Source: Lachnospiraceae bacterium (lineage in GTDB: Bacteria > Bacillota > Clostridia > Lachnospirales > Lachnospiraceae). Taken from it: a stretch of DNA of 64,000 nucleotides. The notes below the pieces were generated by a model. That model did no database searches, had not been told where the DNA came from, and was given only the letters and a program-made list of their open reading frames with translations. The stretch's first letter is position 1. The number at the start of each line of letters is the position of its first letter. Shown here piece after piece: positions 1 through 7,905 of this stretch. The position numbers and the translations under genes are program-made. The stretch spans positions 1 to 64,000 of the forward strand of contig JAFVXW010000046.1 in the NCBI GenBank assembly GCA_017500935.1. The letters run 5' to 3'.

Positions 1-26
1 AGCCAGGATCAAACTCTCATGTTTAA
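1..26 (-). rRNA. rrs: 16S rRNA, 5' end only
   Basis: The first 17 bases are the complement of the universal 16S start AGAGTTTGATCCTGGCT, so a 16S gene begins here and runs off the left edge. The exact 5' end (about 22-27) is not fixed by the sequence alone. Only the gene start is present, and the rest of the rRNA operon lies outside the window. Confidence 0.93.
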
Positions 27-256
27 TCTTCTGAACTGCAAAATCAACGATTGGCTAATTTTTACCGTTCTACTGTTTGTTTTAGGTTTTTGTTCTTCTG
101 AATTTTCCAGTCAGGACTTACCTGTGTCCTGTTTTGTCAATCCGATTAGGCAAAGCCTTATCGGTGGAATTATTCAGGGTTGCATTACTGTTTATTTGTC
201 AAGGTACTTCCAGTTCTCTCGAACTGGCGTTTGTTGTCGTTTCAAGCGACTTGGCT

Positions 257-285
257 ATCTTAGCATGTCGTTTCTTGTTTGTCAA
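257..285 (-). promoter_or_regulatory. rRNA operon promoter P2 (proximal)
   Basis: Reading on the minus strand: perfect -35 TTGACA (280-285), 17-base spacer, -10 TAAGAT (257-262). It lies about 230 bases before the 16S start, downstream of a second, stronger promoter, which is the usual tandem arrangement of rRNA operons. Between here and the 16S start I see no gene, only leader sequence. Confidence 0.65.
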
Positions 286-365
286 CAACTTTTTTAAGTT
301 TTTTGAAACTTTTTTTCGAAGCGTTTTTTCGCTTCCGTTTTGGCTTGTCCGCCGCAACGAATGAT

Positions 366-394
366 AATATAACACGGGTTTGGTCGAAAGTCAA
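366..394 (-). promoter_or_regulatory. rRNA operon promoter P1 (distal)
   Basis: Minus-strand -35 TTGACT (389-394), 17-base spacer, -10 TATATT (366-371). Further TTGACT/TTGAAT-like hexamers lie just upstream (to about 440) without a good -10. The whole 27-475 stretch is AT-rich, carries no convincing gene, and reads as rRNA promoter plus leader. Confidence 0.7.
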
Positions 395-475
395 CACTCT
401 TTTTTGTACTAATTCAAGAACAATTCAACATAAGTCAACACAATCCAACACGCTGTATATCAGTCTTTTATAATG

Positions 476-501
476 AAAAACCCGCCAGAGATTCTGACGG
501 G
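476..501 (-). terminator. Terminator after the UroD-family gene
   Basis: Minus-strand hairpin CCCGTCAGA / TCTGGCGGG (one G-U pair, 3-base loop, stem 481-501) followed by TTTTT. It ends the operon that stops at 564 and shields the rRNA promoters. Confidence 0.85.
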
Positions 502-563
502 GTTCTTCTTACTTTATGATATACTCAAACATTGACTGACACAGCCAGTGGATGACTCAAATT

Positions 564-1688
564 TTACTTAGCAACCGCTTCTCTAAGCTTCTCACAATAA
601 TACTTAACCAGTTCAAAATCTGCGTCGGGTGCGATTCTGTGGTCAGGACAGGGAATGTAGCCGCCAAGCTCGATAAGCTTTAACAGTCTTTCGATTTCAG
701 CATCCACTGCTGCCTTGTCTTTTGCAAACACAGTCTTGTTCATACCGCCCACACCGCGCAGATTCTTTCCGTACTGCTCTCTCCAGGGTGCGATGGAAGC
801 ATTCCAGGTACCTACTTCGATAGGGAACATGGTATTAACGCCGTTTTCGAGCCAGATGGGCACCAGCTTATCGATACAGCCGTCACAGTCTAAGGAAATG
901 ATATCGATTCCGTAGGAATTTACCAGATCTGCAATCTTTTTGTACCAGGGGCCCATCACTTCTTCAAATACGGAAGGAGATACCAGAGGACCGTTTTTAA
1001 AACAGATATCTTCCCAGTAATGTGCATAGTCAAATTTAACGCCGGTTTCCAGAATTGCCTTGGCACATTCGTAGCAAAGGCTGCACATGGTATTGGCGAT
1101 CTCCACATACAGTTCTTCATCATCCACATACATATAGGACATTTCTTCCACGCCCAGCATATTGCGCATATGACCTGCCAAAGATCCCAGATGAAGACCC
1201 ATGGGAATATCGCGGTTTAATTCTTTTACCTTTTCCAGTGCTTCAAAGTTGATTCTGTCCATGGACATCTGCAGCTTGGGCAGATACAGGGTTTCCCAGG
1301 CTTCTCTGTCAACCAGGGAGGTACCGATTTCAGAAGGAATGGTTACGGTTCCGGGTTTATCTTTTACGATCAGGCCCTGACTGTCGCGGATAATACGGCT
1401 GCCGTCAGGAAAACTTTCCAGAACTTCCACTTCAAAAGCAGGGCTTAACAAGACATTAGCACCAAAACAGGAATTCCAGTTAAAATCAAAGCCCAGTTTT
1501 TTCATAATGGAACGGTCGCCCTCGGAGTTATCACCGTTAGTGATGTAATCCTGCGCTTCTTCCATTGTAATATGACCTTCTTCTGCCCATTTGATCACGG
1601 TCTCTGCCCAGTAACCAAAAGATACGATAGGCATCTGTTCATACGGCTGATAATGTAAAATCGCCATTGTGTTTTCTCTGAAATTCAT
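564..1688 (-). CDS. Uroporphyrinogen decarboxylase (URO-D/MtaA) family protein
   Basis: 374-residue cytosolic protein with the TIM-barrel look of the URO-D superfamily. This superfamily includes HemE and corrinoid/CoM methyltransferases such as MtaA. The C-terminal stretch with CPDHRIAPDADFELVKYY is typical of the clostridial methyltransferase-like branch rather than of true HemE, so a methyl-transfer role is more likely than heme synthesis; the substrate is unknown. The start is chosen for the AAGGGGG site 8 bases before the ATG; a second ATG seven codons in has no such site. It is the last gene of the two-component operon, 24 bases after the kinase stop. Confidence 0.8.
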   Translation of the reverse strand: MNFRENTMAILHYQPYEQMPIVSFGYWAETVIKWAEEGHITMEEAQDYITNGDNSEGDRSIMKKLGFDFNWNSCFGANVLLSPAFEVEVLESFPDGSRIIRDSQGLIVKDKPGTVTIPSEIGTSLVDREAWETLYLPKLQMSMDRINFEALEKVKELNRDIPMGLHLGSLAGHMRNMLGVEEMSYMYVDDEELYVEIANTMCSLCYECAKAILETGVKFDYAHYWEDICFKNGPLVSPSVFEEVMGPWYKKIADLVNSYGIDIISLDCDGCIDKLVPIWLENGVNTMFPIEVGTWNASIAPWREQYGKNLRGVGGMNKTVFAKDKAAVDAEIERLLKLIELGGYIPCPDHRIAPDADFELVKYYCEKLREAVAK

Positions 1689-1712
1689 TGCTTTGTCCCC
1701 CTTGTATTTATA

Positions 1713-3179
1713 TTACGCCTGTTCCAGTTCAAACCAGAACGCGACGCCGTTTTCATAATTCTGTACCCCGTACGGCTGATGCACAGACTCCATGATCGCC
1801 CTGACGATGGAAAGTCCGACACCGCTGCCGCCGTATTCACGGGTTCTTGCCTTGTCCACCTTATAAAACTTATCCCAGATAAGCGGCAGAGATTCCTGCG
1901 GAATCGGTTCACCGGTGTTAAAAACCGTTACCCTGATCCGCTCATTGACAGGCTGCACTAAAACTTCTATGATTTTTTCTCTACGGCAGTGGTTGACCGC
2001 ATTGGAAAAATAGTTCATAAACACTTCTTCTATTCTGAATTCATCACCCCAGACATAATATGCCGGTGTTTCTTCCATCTTTACTGTAATCTCATTTTGA
2101 TTTGCCAAAAGTTCGGCAGACTGCAGGCATCCGCTCACCAGAGAAGTGATGTCAAACCGCTCCATAGCCACTTTTTCATTGCCAAATTCCAGCTGATTAA
2201 GGGTAAGAAGCTTTTTGACCATCTGATTCATCTTAGAGGCTTCATCCACGATCACTTCACAGTAATAAGCCCTGCTTTCCGGGTCTTCGCTGATTCCGTC
2301 CAAAAGTCCTTCCGCATACCCCTGAATCAAAGCGATAGGAGTCTTTAACTCATGAGAAACATTGGCAATAAACTCCCTTCGCATTTCATCTGTTTTTTCT
2401 ATTTTTTCGATATCTTTTAACAGCTCGTTATTTGCTGTTTTCAATTCGGAAATTGTTTTTTCCAGCGTATCCGAAAGCTGGTTGATATTGGCACCTAAAA
2501 GCGCGATCTCATTTTTATTTTTTCCTGTATATCGGGCTTCAAAATCTAAATTCGTCATTCGCTGCGAAATGTCTGCCAGCTCCAGAATCGGATCTGTGAT
2601 CTTTCTGGAAACCACCCAGATAATGATGCCGCAGGACACCATCGCCAGAACACCGATATACATCAAAAAACGGTTGGCGATCGTCACACTGTCACGAATG
2701 CCTTCCAACGCGGAACGGGCAATAAAAAAACTGCCGTCATCCAGAATTCCCCATATTTCAATGTAAACAAATCTGGAGCGCATATCATTGACTCTCTGCA
2801 GGACGTACTGATCAGTCTCCCGCATCACCTGCACATCACCGTCCATCTGCATCAGCACATGATCCAGAAGCTGCGGCCGCATAAAATCCGCATCTGCACC
2901 GGATGCCCGCAGTGTACGGGAATTGGCATCCAGCACCAGATAGGACATGTTGTGCTTTTCACAATACTGCTGCAGGTACAGTCCTGTTTCTTCTGCCCCC
3001 AATTTATCATTCTGTGTGACATCCTGCAATTCATCGTAAAAAGCAAGCAGAACATCCTGTTTATTGAGAATATAATACTTTTCCAGAAGTGTGGAATTCA
3101 ACAGCCAGCACAATAAGATCATTCCTGCCATCAGGCCGGTAAAAATAAAGGCAAATTGTCTGCGAATCGAATGTTTCAT
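1713..3179 (-). CDS. Sensor histidine kinase, membrane-bound
   Basis: 488 residues. It has an N-terminal membrane segment (about 10-30), an extracytoplasmic sensing region (about 35-170), a second membrane segment (about 172-193), a HAMP linker, a HisKA domain with phospho-acceptor His276 in the NVSHELKTP motif, then a HATPase domain with GVGLSIV. Of the genes here it should phosphorylate the OmpR-type regulator at 3946-4623. The stimulus cannot be read from sequence. The racemase gene sits between regulator and kinase, which is unusual. Confidence 0.93.
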   Translation of the reverse strand: MKHSIRRQFAFIFTGLMAGMILLCWLLNSTLLEKYYILNKQDVLLAFYDELQDVTQNDKLGAEETGLYLQQYCEKHNMSYLVLDANSRTLRASGADADFMRPQLLDHVLMQMDGDVQVMRETDQYVLQRVNDMRSRFVYIEIWGILDDGSFFIARSALEGIRDSVTIANRFLMYIGVLAMVSCGIIIWVVSRKITDPILELADISQRMTNLDFEARYTGKNKNEIALLGANINQLSDTLEKTISELKTANNELLKDIEKIEKTDEMRREFIANVSHELKTPIALIQGYAEGLLDGISEDPESRAYYCEVIVDEASKMNQMVKKLLTLNQLEFGNEKVAMERFDITSLVSGCLQSAELLANQNEITVKMEETPAYYVWGDEFRIEEVFMNYFSNAVNHCRREKIIEVLVQPVNERIRVTVFNTGEPIPQESLPLIWDKFYKVDKARTREYGGSGVGLSIVRAIMESVHQPYGVQNYENGVAFWFELEQA

Positions 3180-3202
3180 ATCTATCCTTATTATACTCCG
3201 GT

Positions 3203-3901
3203 TTACATATTGCTGTCCATCGAAAGTTCAGCAGCTTTAGCTGCATGAATCTGCGTGGTATCAAATACCGGAAGTTCTGTATGTTCCTGTTTTATCAAAA
3301 GTCCGATTTCTGTACATCCAAGAATCACTCCCTGTGCACCGTCTGCCATCATTTGGTCAATGATCCTGATATATTCTTTTCTGGATTCTTCCCGGATCAT
3401 GCCCAGACACAATTCTCCGTAAATAATATTATTTACGATCTCTATATCTGTATCATTGGGAATCAACACCTCAATCCCCGCTTCGATCAGTTTGCTTTTG
3501 TAAAATTCCTGTGTCATGGTATATTTTGTACCAAGCAATCCGACACGGCAAATTCCCTGCTCCTTTAAAACAGAAGCTGCTGCCTGCGCGATATGGATAA
3601 TCGGAATCCGGATCTGCTTCTGAATCTGAGGAACTACTTTATGCATAGTGTTGGTACATATCACAATAAAATCTGCACCTGCTTTTTCCAGGCTGACAGC
3701 TGCCTGTGCAAGCACTTCCGCACTTTTATCCCATTCTCCTTTTGCCTGATATTCTTCAATTTCTGCAAAATCCACACTGTATAAAAGGATTTTGGCCGAG
3801 TGAAGACCGCCCATTTTTTCTTTTACTGCTTCATTGATCAGACAATAATAAGTAACTGTACTCTCCCAGCTCATACCGCCGATAAGACCGATTGTTTTCA
3901 T
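3203..3901 (-). CDS. Aspartate/glutamate racemase family protein
   Basis: 232 residues from the preferred ATG. It begins MKTIGLIGGMSWEST, the hallmark of the YgeA/RacD-type Asp/Glu racemases, and keeps the two catalytic cysteines in CTNTMH and GCTEIGLL. It interconverts L- and D-forms of an acidic amino acid (family knowledge), with the exact substrate unknown. I prefer this start over one ten codons upstream because GGGAGAGG lies about 9 bases before it. It lies between the response regulator and kinase genes in the same direction. Confidence 0.85.
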   Translation of the reverse strand: MKTIGLIGGMSWESTVTYYCLINEAVKEKMGGLHSAKILLYSVDFAEIEEYQAKGEWDKSAEVLAQAAVSLEKAGADFIVICTNTMHKVVPQIQKQIRIPIIHIAQAAASVLKEQGICRVGLLGTKYTMTQEFYKSKLIEAGIEVLIPNDTDIEIVNNIIYGELCLGMIREESRKEYIRIIDQMMADGAQGVILGCTEIGLLIKQEHTELPVFDTTQIHAAKAAELSMDSNM

Positions 3902-3945
3902 CCTGTACCTCTCCCTCATTTTCGATTGCATCTATACCTATTATA

Positions 3946-4623
3946 CTACACTTCCAGCTTATATCCCATCCCCCAGATGGTTTTGATCAGTTCGCCTTTG
4001 CTGCCAAGCTTGCTACGCAGTTTTTTAACATGCGTATCTATCGTTCTTGCATCGCCAAAATAATCATAATTCCAGACACTGTTTAAGATTTTTTCACGAG
4101 AAAGCGCAATTCCTTTGTTTTCCAGAAAATAAGCCAGCAGCTCAAATTCTTTAAAACTCAATTCCACAGCCTCTCCATCGATTTCAACAATATGCGCGGC
4201 TTTATCCACCCGGATACCGCCGGCTTCCAGAATTTCTCCCGCATCTGCATGGACACCGGCTCTGCGAAGGATTGCCCCGACTCTCGCCACCAAAATTTTT
4301 GGACTGAAAGGTTTGGAAATATACTCATCCACGCCCAGTTCAAAGCCCTGCAGTTCATCCCGCTCATCTCCTCTGGCCGTCAGCATGATGATCGGCACCT
4401 TGGAATAACTGCGGATTTCACGGCATACCTGCCAGCCGTCCACCTTCGGCATCATGACATCCAGAAGAATCAGCGAAATTTCTGTCTGTGAGAAAAAAAT
4501 ATCCAGTGCCTCACTGCCGTCTGCTGCTTCCAGTACTTCATAATTTTCCCTTTGTAAAAAATCCTTTACAAGCTTGCGCATACGGGATTCATCATCCACT
4601 ACCAATATTTTTAAGCGTTCCAT
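3946..4623 (-). CDS. OmpR/PhoB-type response regulator
   Basis: 225 residues: receiver domain (1-120) with the acidic pair at 10-11, phospho-acceptor Asp55 in LLDVMMP and Lys104 in SKPFSP, then a winged-helix DNA-binding domain ending in GMGYKLEV. It is the first gene of the operon with racemase, histidine kinase and UroD-family protein. No clear promoter hexamers stand out in the 100 bases upstream. Confidence 0.93.
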   Translation of the reverse strand: MERLKILVVDDESRMRKLVKDFLQRENYEVLEAADGSEALDIFFSQTEISLILLDVMMPKVDGWQVCREIRSYSKVPIIMLTARGDERDELQGFELGVDEYISKPFSPKILVARVGAILRRAGVHADAGEILEAGGIRVDKAAHIVEIDGEAVELSFKEFELLAYFLENKGIALSREKILNSVWNYDYFGDARTIDTHVKKLRSKLGSKGELIKTIWGMGYKLEV

Positions 4624-4726
4624 ATCTATCCTGCCTTTCTGTTTTTATACAGCTGCACTAAAATTCCATCCTATCAATCACTATATCAGAAAAATATGTC
4701 CAAACTGTGTCTGTCCGCAAAATAAC

Positions 4727-4785
4727 AAAAATCTCTGTACCTGCATACGGCCGGATGACAGCCGATATCAAAGACAGAGATTTTA
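4727..4785 (-). terminator. Terminator after the J-domain gene
   Basis: Minus-strand stem AAAATCTCTGT (complement 4774-4784) with ACAGAGATTTT (4728-4738). The long loop carries a smaller GC-rich hairpin, and the stem is followed by T's. It separates the J-domain cluster from the two-component operon. Confidence 0.7.
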
Positions 4786-4813
4786 TTTTTTTATATAAAT
4801 GCCCTTTAACACA

Positions 4814-5575
4814 TTAACAGCAGCAAAAGCCTCCGCCACAGCACAGATTACAGAACAGATTAGCCAGACACAGCTTCATGCAAAAGCTGCTTCCGGTTTC
4901 CACCGGCATTCCGCCATACTGGGACTGTCTGCCCGCATACCAGGTGTTGCCGCTTTCCAGACGGCTTTTCCACTGGGCATATTCATAATTATCAGGTTCC
5001 AGAGAAACCGCTTTGCCGGCATGCTCCATCGCCACCGTATTGTTTCCCATCCTCTGATTGGCAACGGAACTGTAATAATACCAGACAGCAGAACGCTCCT
5101 GAATCTGTTCCAGTACGTTAAGTGCTTCTTTATAATGCCCGCTGTTGATATAATTGGCTGCTGCTTTCAGATATGCTTCCTGCTGCGTTCCAGCAGAACT
5201 CTGTCTTTGCTGTCCCTGATATCCGCCAAATCCAAATCCGCTGAAAAAGTCTTCAAATCCACCAAAACCGCCGTAATTGGAGCCATATCCCTGACCGCCG
5301 TAAGCTTGTCCGCTATATCCAGAGTTTCCATATCCGGATCTGCGCTGATAATCACCGTCATAAGTACCGTAACCGGCAGTTCCCTGTTCTCTCTGACGCA
5401 TGATCAGCTCATAAGCCTGCTGGATTTCCTTGAACTTTTCCTCAGCCTGCTCTTTGTTGGGATTGTTGATATTTGCATCCGGATGATAAATCCGGCTCAG
5501 TTTACGGTATGCTTTTTTTATTTCATCCTCAGATGCCTCTCTTGTTATTCCGAGAGTCTGATACGGATCACGCAT
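4814..5575 (-). CDS. J-domain protein with Gly-rich region, TPR-like region and Cys-rich tail
   Basis: 253 residues. An N-terminal J domain (1-70, with the YHPDAN motif needed to stimulate DnaK) is followed by a Gly/Tyr/Gln-rich stretch (about 75-130) and a TPR-like helical region with [16 protein letters not shown]. It ends in a very short tail holding eight cysteines (SFCMKLC...[10 protein letters not shown]). It lacks the zinc-finger and C-terminal domains of true DnaJ, so it is an accessory co-chaperone. The start overlaps the DUF5685 gene by 8 bases and has AAGAAGGA upstream, implying coupled translation. The Cys tail may bind metal or be lipid- or disulfide-linked (inference). Confidence 0.85.
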   Translation of the reverse strand: MRDPYQTLGITREASEDEIKKAYRKLSRIYHPDANINNPNKEQAEEKFKEIQQAYELIMRQREQGTAGYGTYDGDYQRRSGYGNSGYSGQAYGGQGYGSNYGGFGGFEDFFSGFGFGGYQGQQRQSSAGTQQEAYLKAAANYINSGHYKEALNVLEQIQERSAVWYYYSSVANQRMGNNTVAMEHAGKAVSLEPDNYEYAQWKSRLESGNTWYAGRQSQYGGMPVETGSSFCMKLCLANLFCNLCCGGGFCCC

Positions 5576-6413
5576 CTTTTTTATCCTTCTTCCTCTGCAG
5601 CATCTCATAGCGGCACCAAATGCCGGAATACAAAATGTTGCGTAAAATTTCCACATGTTCAAGTATCGGCAGCTGCTCAAATGCCCTGGAGCACTCTGCC
5701 ATCATCATTTCCAGAATCGTATACGCCTGTTTTTCAAACGTTTCCTCATTTTCCATATGTTGCTGCAGAAGCAAAAACGGGTTGTAATTGCCGCTCTTTA
5801 AATCCTTTTCCCTGTCCTCATAGGCATCCATCAGATAAATAAACTTACCAAGATAAAATCCCATGCGGCGCAGGATCTGTTCCCATTCATCTTCCCGCCA
5901 TGCAAAAATCTCTGCCATGATCTCGCCAAAACAGCCGCTGGCCAGATCCAGATTGGCTTCTTTCGTCTTTTCATACAGATGAATCTGTTCCAGAAGCGTA
6001 TAGATTTTCTCAGCCTTCTTCGGATACTGTTTAGTGACATAAGCATTTTTCTTTTTTAAAAAAGCGCCTGTTGTCAGTTTTAAAAGCTTTCGCTCATCGG
6101 TCCAGTCATCCAGGCATTTATAATAAGACAGCAAAATATTCATATCCGCTGCATATTCCGTAAAACGATTGATGCTCGTAGGATGTTTTTCAAAGGGATG
6201 AGCAATGCATTTACAACTGCTTTTTACTGTTTCCGGCTCATACAATCCGGTCAGAAGCACCACAAGAAATGTCATATCAAAACTCAGAGTCATCTGTCCG
6301 GTCAGCCCATAGCGGGATTTTAATTCACGGCAAAGCCCGCAGTAATAGGATCTGTAACAATCATATTCCCGAAACTTCATTTCCTGTTTGTTGACAATGA
6401 TATATCCAAACAT
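5568..6413 (-). CDS. DUF5685 family protein
   Basis: 281 residues, recognised as the clostridial DUF5685 family by its start [21 protein letters not shown] and the early motif [14 protein letters not shown]. Several conserved cysteines (YYCGLC, SSCKC) suggest metal or redox chemistry, and the rest is mostly helical. No signal peptide is visible. The function is not known. It lies between a zinc-ribbon membrane protein (8 bases upstream) and the J-domain protein (overlapping), so the three are one operon. Confidence 0.75.
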   Translation of the reverse strand: MFGYIIVNKQEMKFREYDCYRSYYCGLCRELKSRYGLTGQMTLSFDMTFLVVLLTGLYEPETVKSSCKCIAHPFEKHPTSINRFTEYAADMNILLSYYKCLDDWTDERKLLKLTTGAFLKKKNAYVTKQYPKKAEKIYTLLEQIHLYEKTKEANLDLASGCFGEIMAEIFAWREDEWEQILRRMGFYLGKFIYLMDAYEDREKDLKSGNYNPFLLLQQHMENEETFEKQAYTILEMMMAECSRAFEQLPILEHVEILRNILYSGIWCRYEMLQRKKDKKDA

Positions 6414-6421
6414 AAAACGCC

Positions 6422-6817
6422 TCAGCTTTTCTTAATAAAGGTCTGTCTGCATTTGGGACATCTGATCTCTATGCGGCCGCGTCCTCTGGGCACGCGAATC
6501 TTTTGTTTGCAGCCGGGGCAACGGTAAATGTGGTGTGTTTTTAACTGTTTCAGCTCATTTTTCTTTTTTGCCCAGGCATAGCGCACTTTTGAGCTCATTG
6601 CCAGATATTTCTGATTCTCTGCATATCTTTTAGGAATATTTCGGGAAAAGGTGCGAAACATCTGCAGCACAAGCAGCGCGATCGCCACATAATACATAAT
6701 GCCGCTCTTTACGATCATGGACAAAATCAACAGAATCATACAAGCCACTGACAGAAATCTGTTTAACTGATCATTGCCGTAACGCCCCTGCATAAAGCGA
6801 ATCAATTTATCTCTCAT
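6422..6817 (-). CDS. Small membrane protein with C-terminal zinc ribbon
   Basis: 131 residues. One hydrophobic hairpin of two membrane segments (about 22-55) is followed by a basic helix and a C-terminal zinc ribbon CPGCKQKIRVPRGRGRIEIRCPKC, with two CxxC pairs. The start has GGAGG 8 bases upstream; an earlier in-frame start lacks one. It probably binds zinc at the inner face of the membrane. The function is unknown; it is the first gene of the DUF5685/J-domain group. Confidence 0.72.
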   Translation of the reverse strand: MRDKLIRFMQGRYGNDQLNRFLSVACMILLILSMIVKSGIMYYVAIALLVLQMFRTFSRNIPKRYAENQKYLAMSSKVRYAWAKKKNELKQLKTHHIYRCPGCKQKIRVPRGRGRIEIRCPKCRQTFIKKS

Positions 6818-6988
6818 ATGTATTTGCCTCCATAATATATAAATCGTCACGATTTCTATTTTAAACAACTTTTTATGAAATACAATAAAGCGAAGACAAA
6901 TTATTTATGAATTCTTTATTAAAATCACATTATTTCTGCGGATTACCTGCACGCAGGCAGGTAACTCACAAAAATCCCCTTCACAGAC

Positions 6989-7180
6989 TTATACATTATT
7001 TTTTTCTTTTACAAAAAAATCAACCAGATGCTGTATATTCTCCCGGCAGCTGCCGCATACAGTTCCTGCCATTGTCTGTTCCTGTACCTCTTCCAGTGTT
7101 TTGGCACCAGCTTCAACCGCATCCTGAATCATTCCGTTTGTAATTCCCATACAGTAACAAACCGTTTTATCTCTATCCAT
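6989..7180 (-). CDS. BFD-like [2Fe-2S]-binding protein
   Basis: 63 residues with cysteines 8, 10, 42 and 45 in the spacing of the bacterioferritin-associated ferredoxin/NifU-middle/nitrite-reductase [2Fe-2S] fold (CYC ... CGSC). It is likely a small electron carrier or iron-sulfur regulator. A GAGAGGGA ribosome site precedes the ATG. It stands alone between the zinc-ribbon gene and tmRNA. Confidence 0.8.
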   Translation of the reverse strand: MDRDKTVCYCMGITNGMIQDAVEAGAKTLEEVQEQTMAGTVCGSCRENIQHLVDFFVKEKNNV

Positions 7181-7269
7181 AAAAATCCCTCTCTTTCAAA
7201 AACAGGATTTACCGGAAAGCAAATATTTATTCACTGAAAACGTGCGTGCTCGAGTGCGCATAATTGTGT

Positions 7270-7311
7270 TTTTTTATACGATAGGAAATAAAATTTCCTC
7301 GTATGAAAAAA
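7270..7311. repeat. Long palindrome beside the tmRNA terminator
   Basis: ATACGA.AGGAAAT pairs with ATTTCCT.TCGTAT around a 3-base loop. It is flanked by a T-run on the left and an A-run on the right, so the runs can extend the stem. The run polarity is wrong for an ordinary terminator on either strand. It could stabilise RNA or be a remnant element; the function is unknown. Confidence 0.5.
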
Positions 7312-7358
7312 CAGCCAAAAATCTCAGATTCCAATGAATCTCTGGATTTCCGGCTGTT
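7304..7358 (-). terminator. tmRNA terminator
   Basis: Minus-strand stem AACAGCC ... GGCTGTT (7352-7358 with 7310-7316) enclosing a second pairing of AGAGATTC with GAATCT, then a T-run at 7304-7311. It sits 7 bases after the CCA end of tmRNA. Confidence 0.88.
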
Positions 7359-7364
7359 CTCTTA

Positions 7365-7720
7365 TGGACTAGACGGGAGTCGAACCCGTGTCCAAAAGCC
7401 CATTCCCTGTCCTTCTACTATCATAGTCTGTTCTTTTCGGTCAGGCTTGCCCTGACCTGTTCCCGCCGATGCCCGAAAGCAGACATTCTGACACCATTGG
7501 TAGCTTCATGATACGCCTGCGGGGGCAAAGCTTAGCCCGCATCGTTTCTCACATAGTCGATGCCTGGGTCCTAATGTGTGAGTGCACTAGGTCAGACAGC
7601 TGCCATTAGGCAGCGTATGCTAAATTATCTTCAGCGTTTGTATTTAATTTGTGGGATAACGCAACCACCGTCGGATAGCTTCTCCAGCTGCAAGACCCCT
7701 GTCGAAACCTTGACTAGCCC
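7365..7720 (-). ncRNA. ssrA: tmRNA (transfer-messenger RNA)
   Basis: 356-base one-piece tmRNA. The 5' part GGGCTAGTCAAGGTTTCGACAGGGG and the 3' part GGTTCGACTCCCGTCTAGTCCA form the tRNA-like end with encoded CCA. It rescues stalled ribosomes with SmpB (family knowledge). The tag frame reads ...NTNAEDNLAYAA then TAA (stop at complement 7606-7608), ending in the AA that marks proteins for proteolysis. The resume codon is not certain from sequence alone. It has its own consensus promoter and terminator. Confidence 0.96.
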
Positions 7721-7734
7721 TTAAAGTGAAATTT

Positions 7735-7763
7735 ATTATACAGCCCGATTTTCGTATTGTCAA
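7735..7763 (-). promoter_or_regulatory. tmRNA promoter, full consensus
   Basis: Minus strand: TTGACA (7758-7763), exactly 17 bases, TATAAT (7735-7740), placing initiation at or a few bases before the tmRNA 5' end. This is a perfect sigma-A promoter, fitting a highly expressed RNA. Confidence 0.92.
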
Positions 7764-7841
7764 GTGTGGTTTGGTATACAAAATCTGACAGTTTCAGCCA
7801 GACACCTAAGGTATCCGACAACAAGCATTTTTACACCACCC

Positions 7842-7875
7842 AAAAAAGAGATGCCCGCCTGAGCACCTCTTTTTC
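7842..7875 (-). terminator. Terminator after the sugar ABC operon
   Basis: Minus-strand stem AGAGGTGC / GCATCTCT (7863-7870 with 7847-7854, one G-U) followed by T's. It lies 30 bases past the last permease stop. Confidence 0.82.
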
Positions 7876-7905
7876 TCTTATACAAATATTGAACAAATAA
7901 AAAGA

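Noticed and set aside
4799-5842. Long plus-strand open frame of about 347 codons
   Set aside because: It mirrors the J-domain gene on the minus strand, has no ribosome site and no recognisable domain; an antisense shadow of biased codon use.
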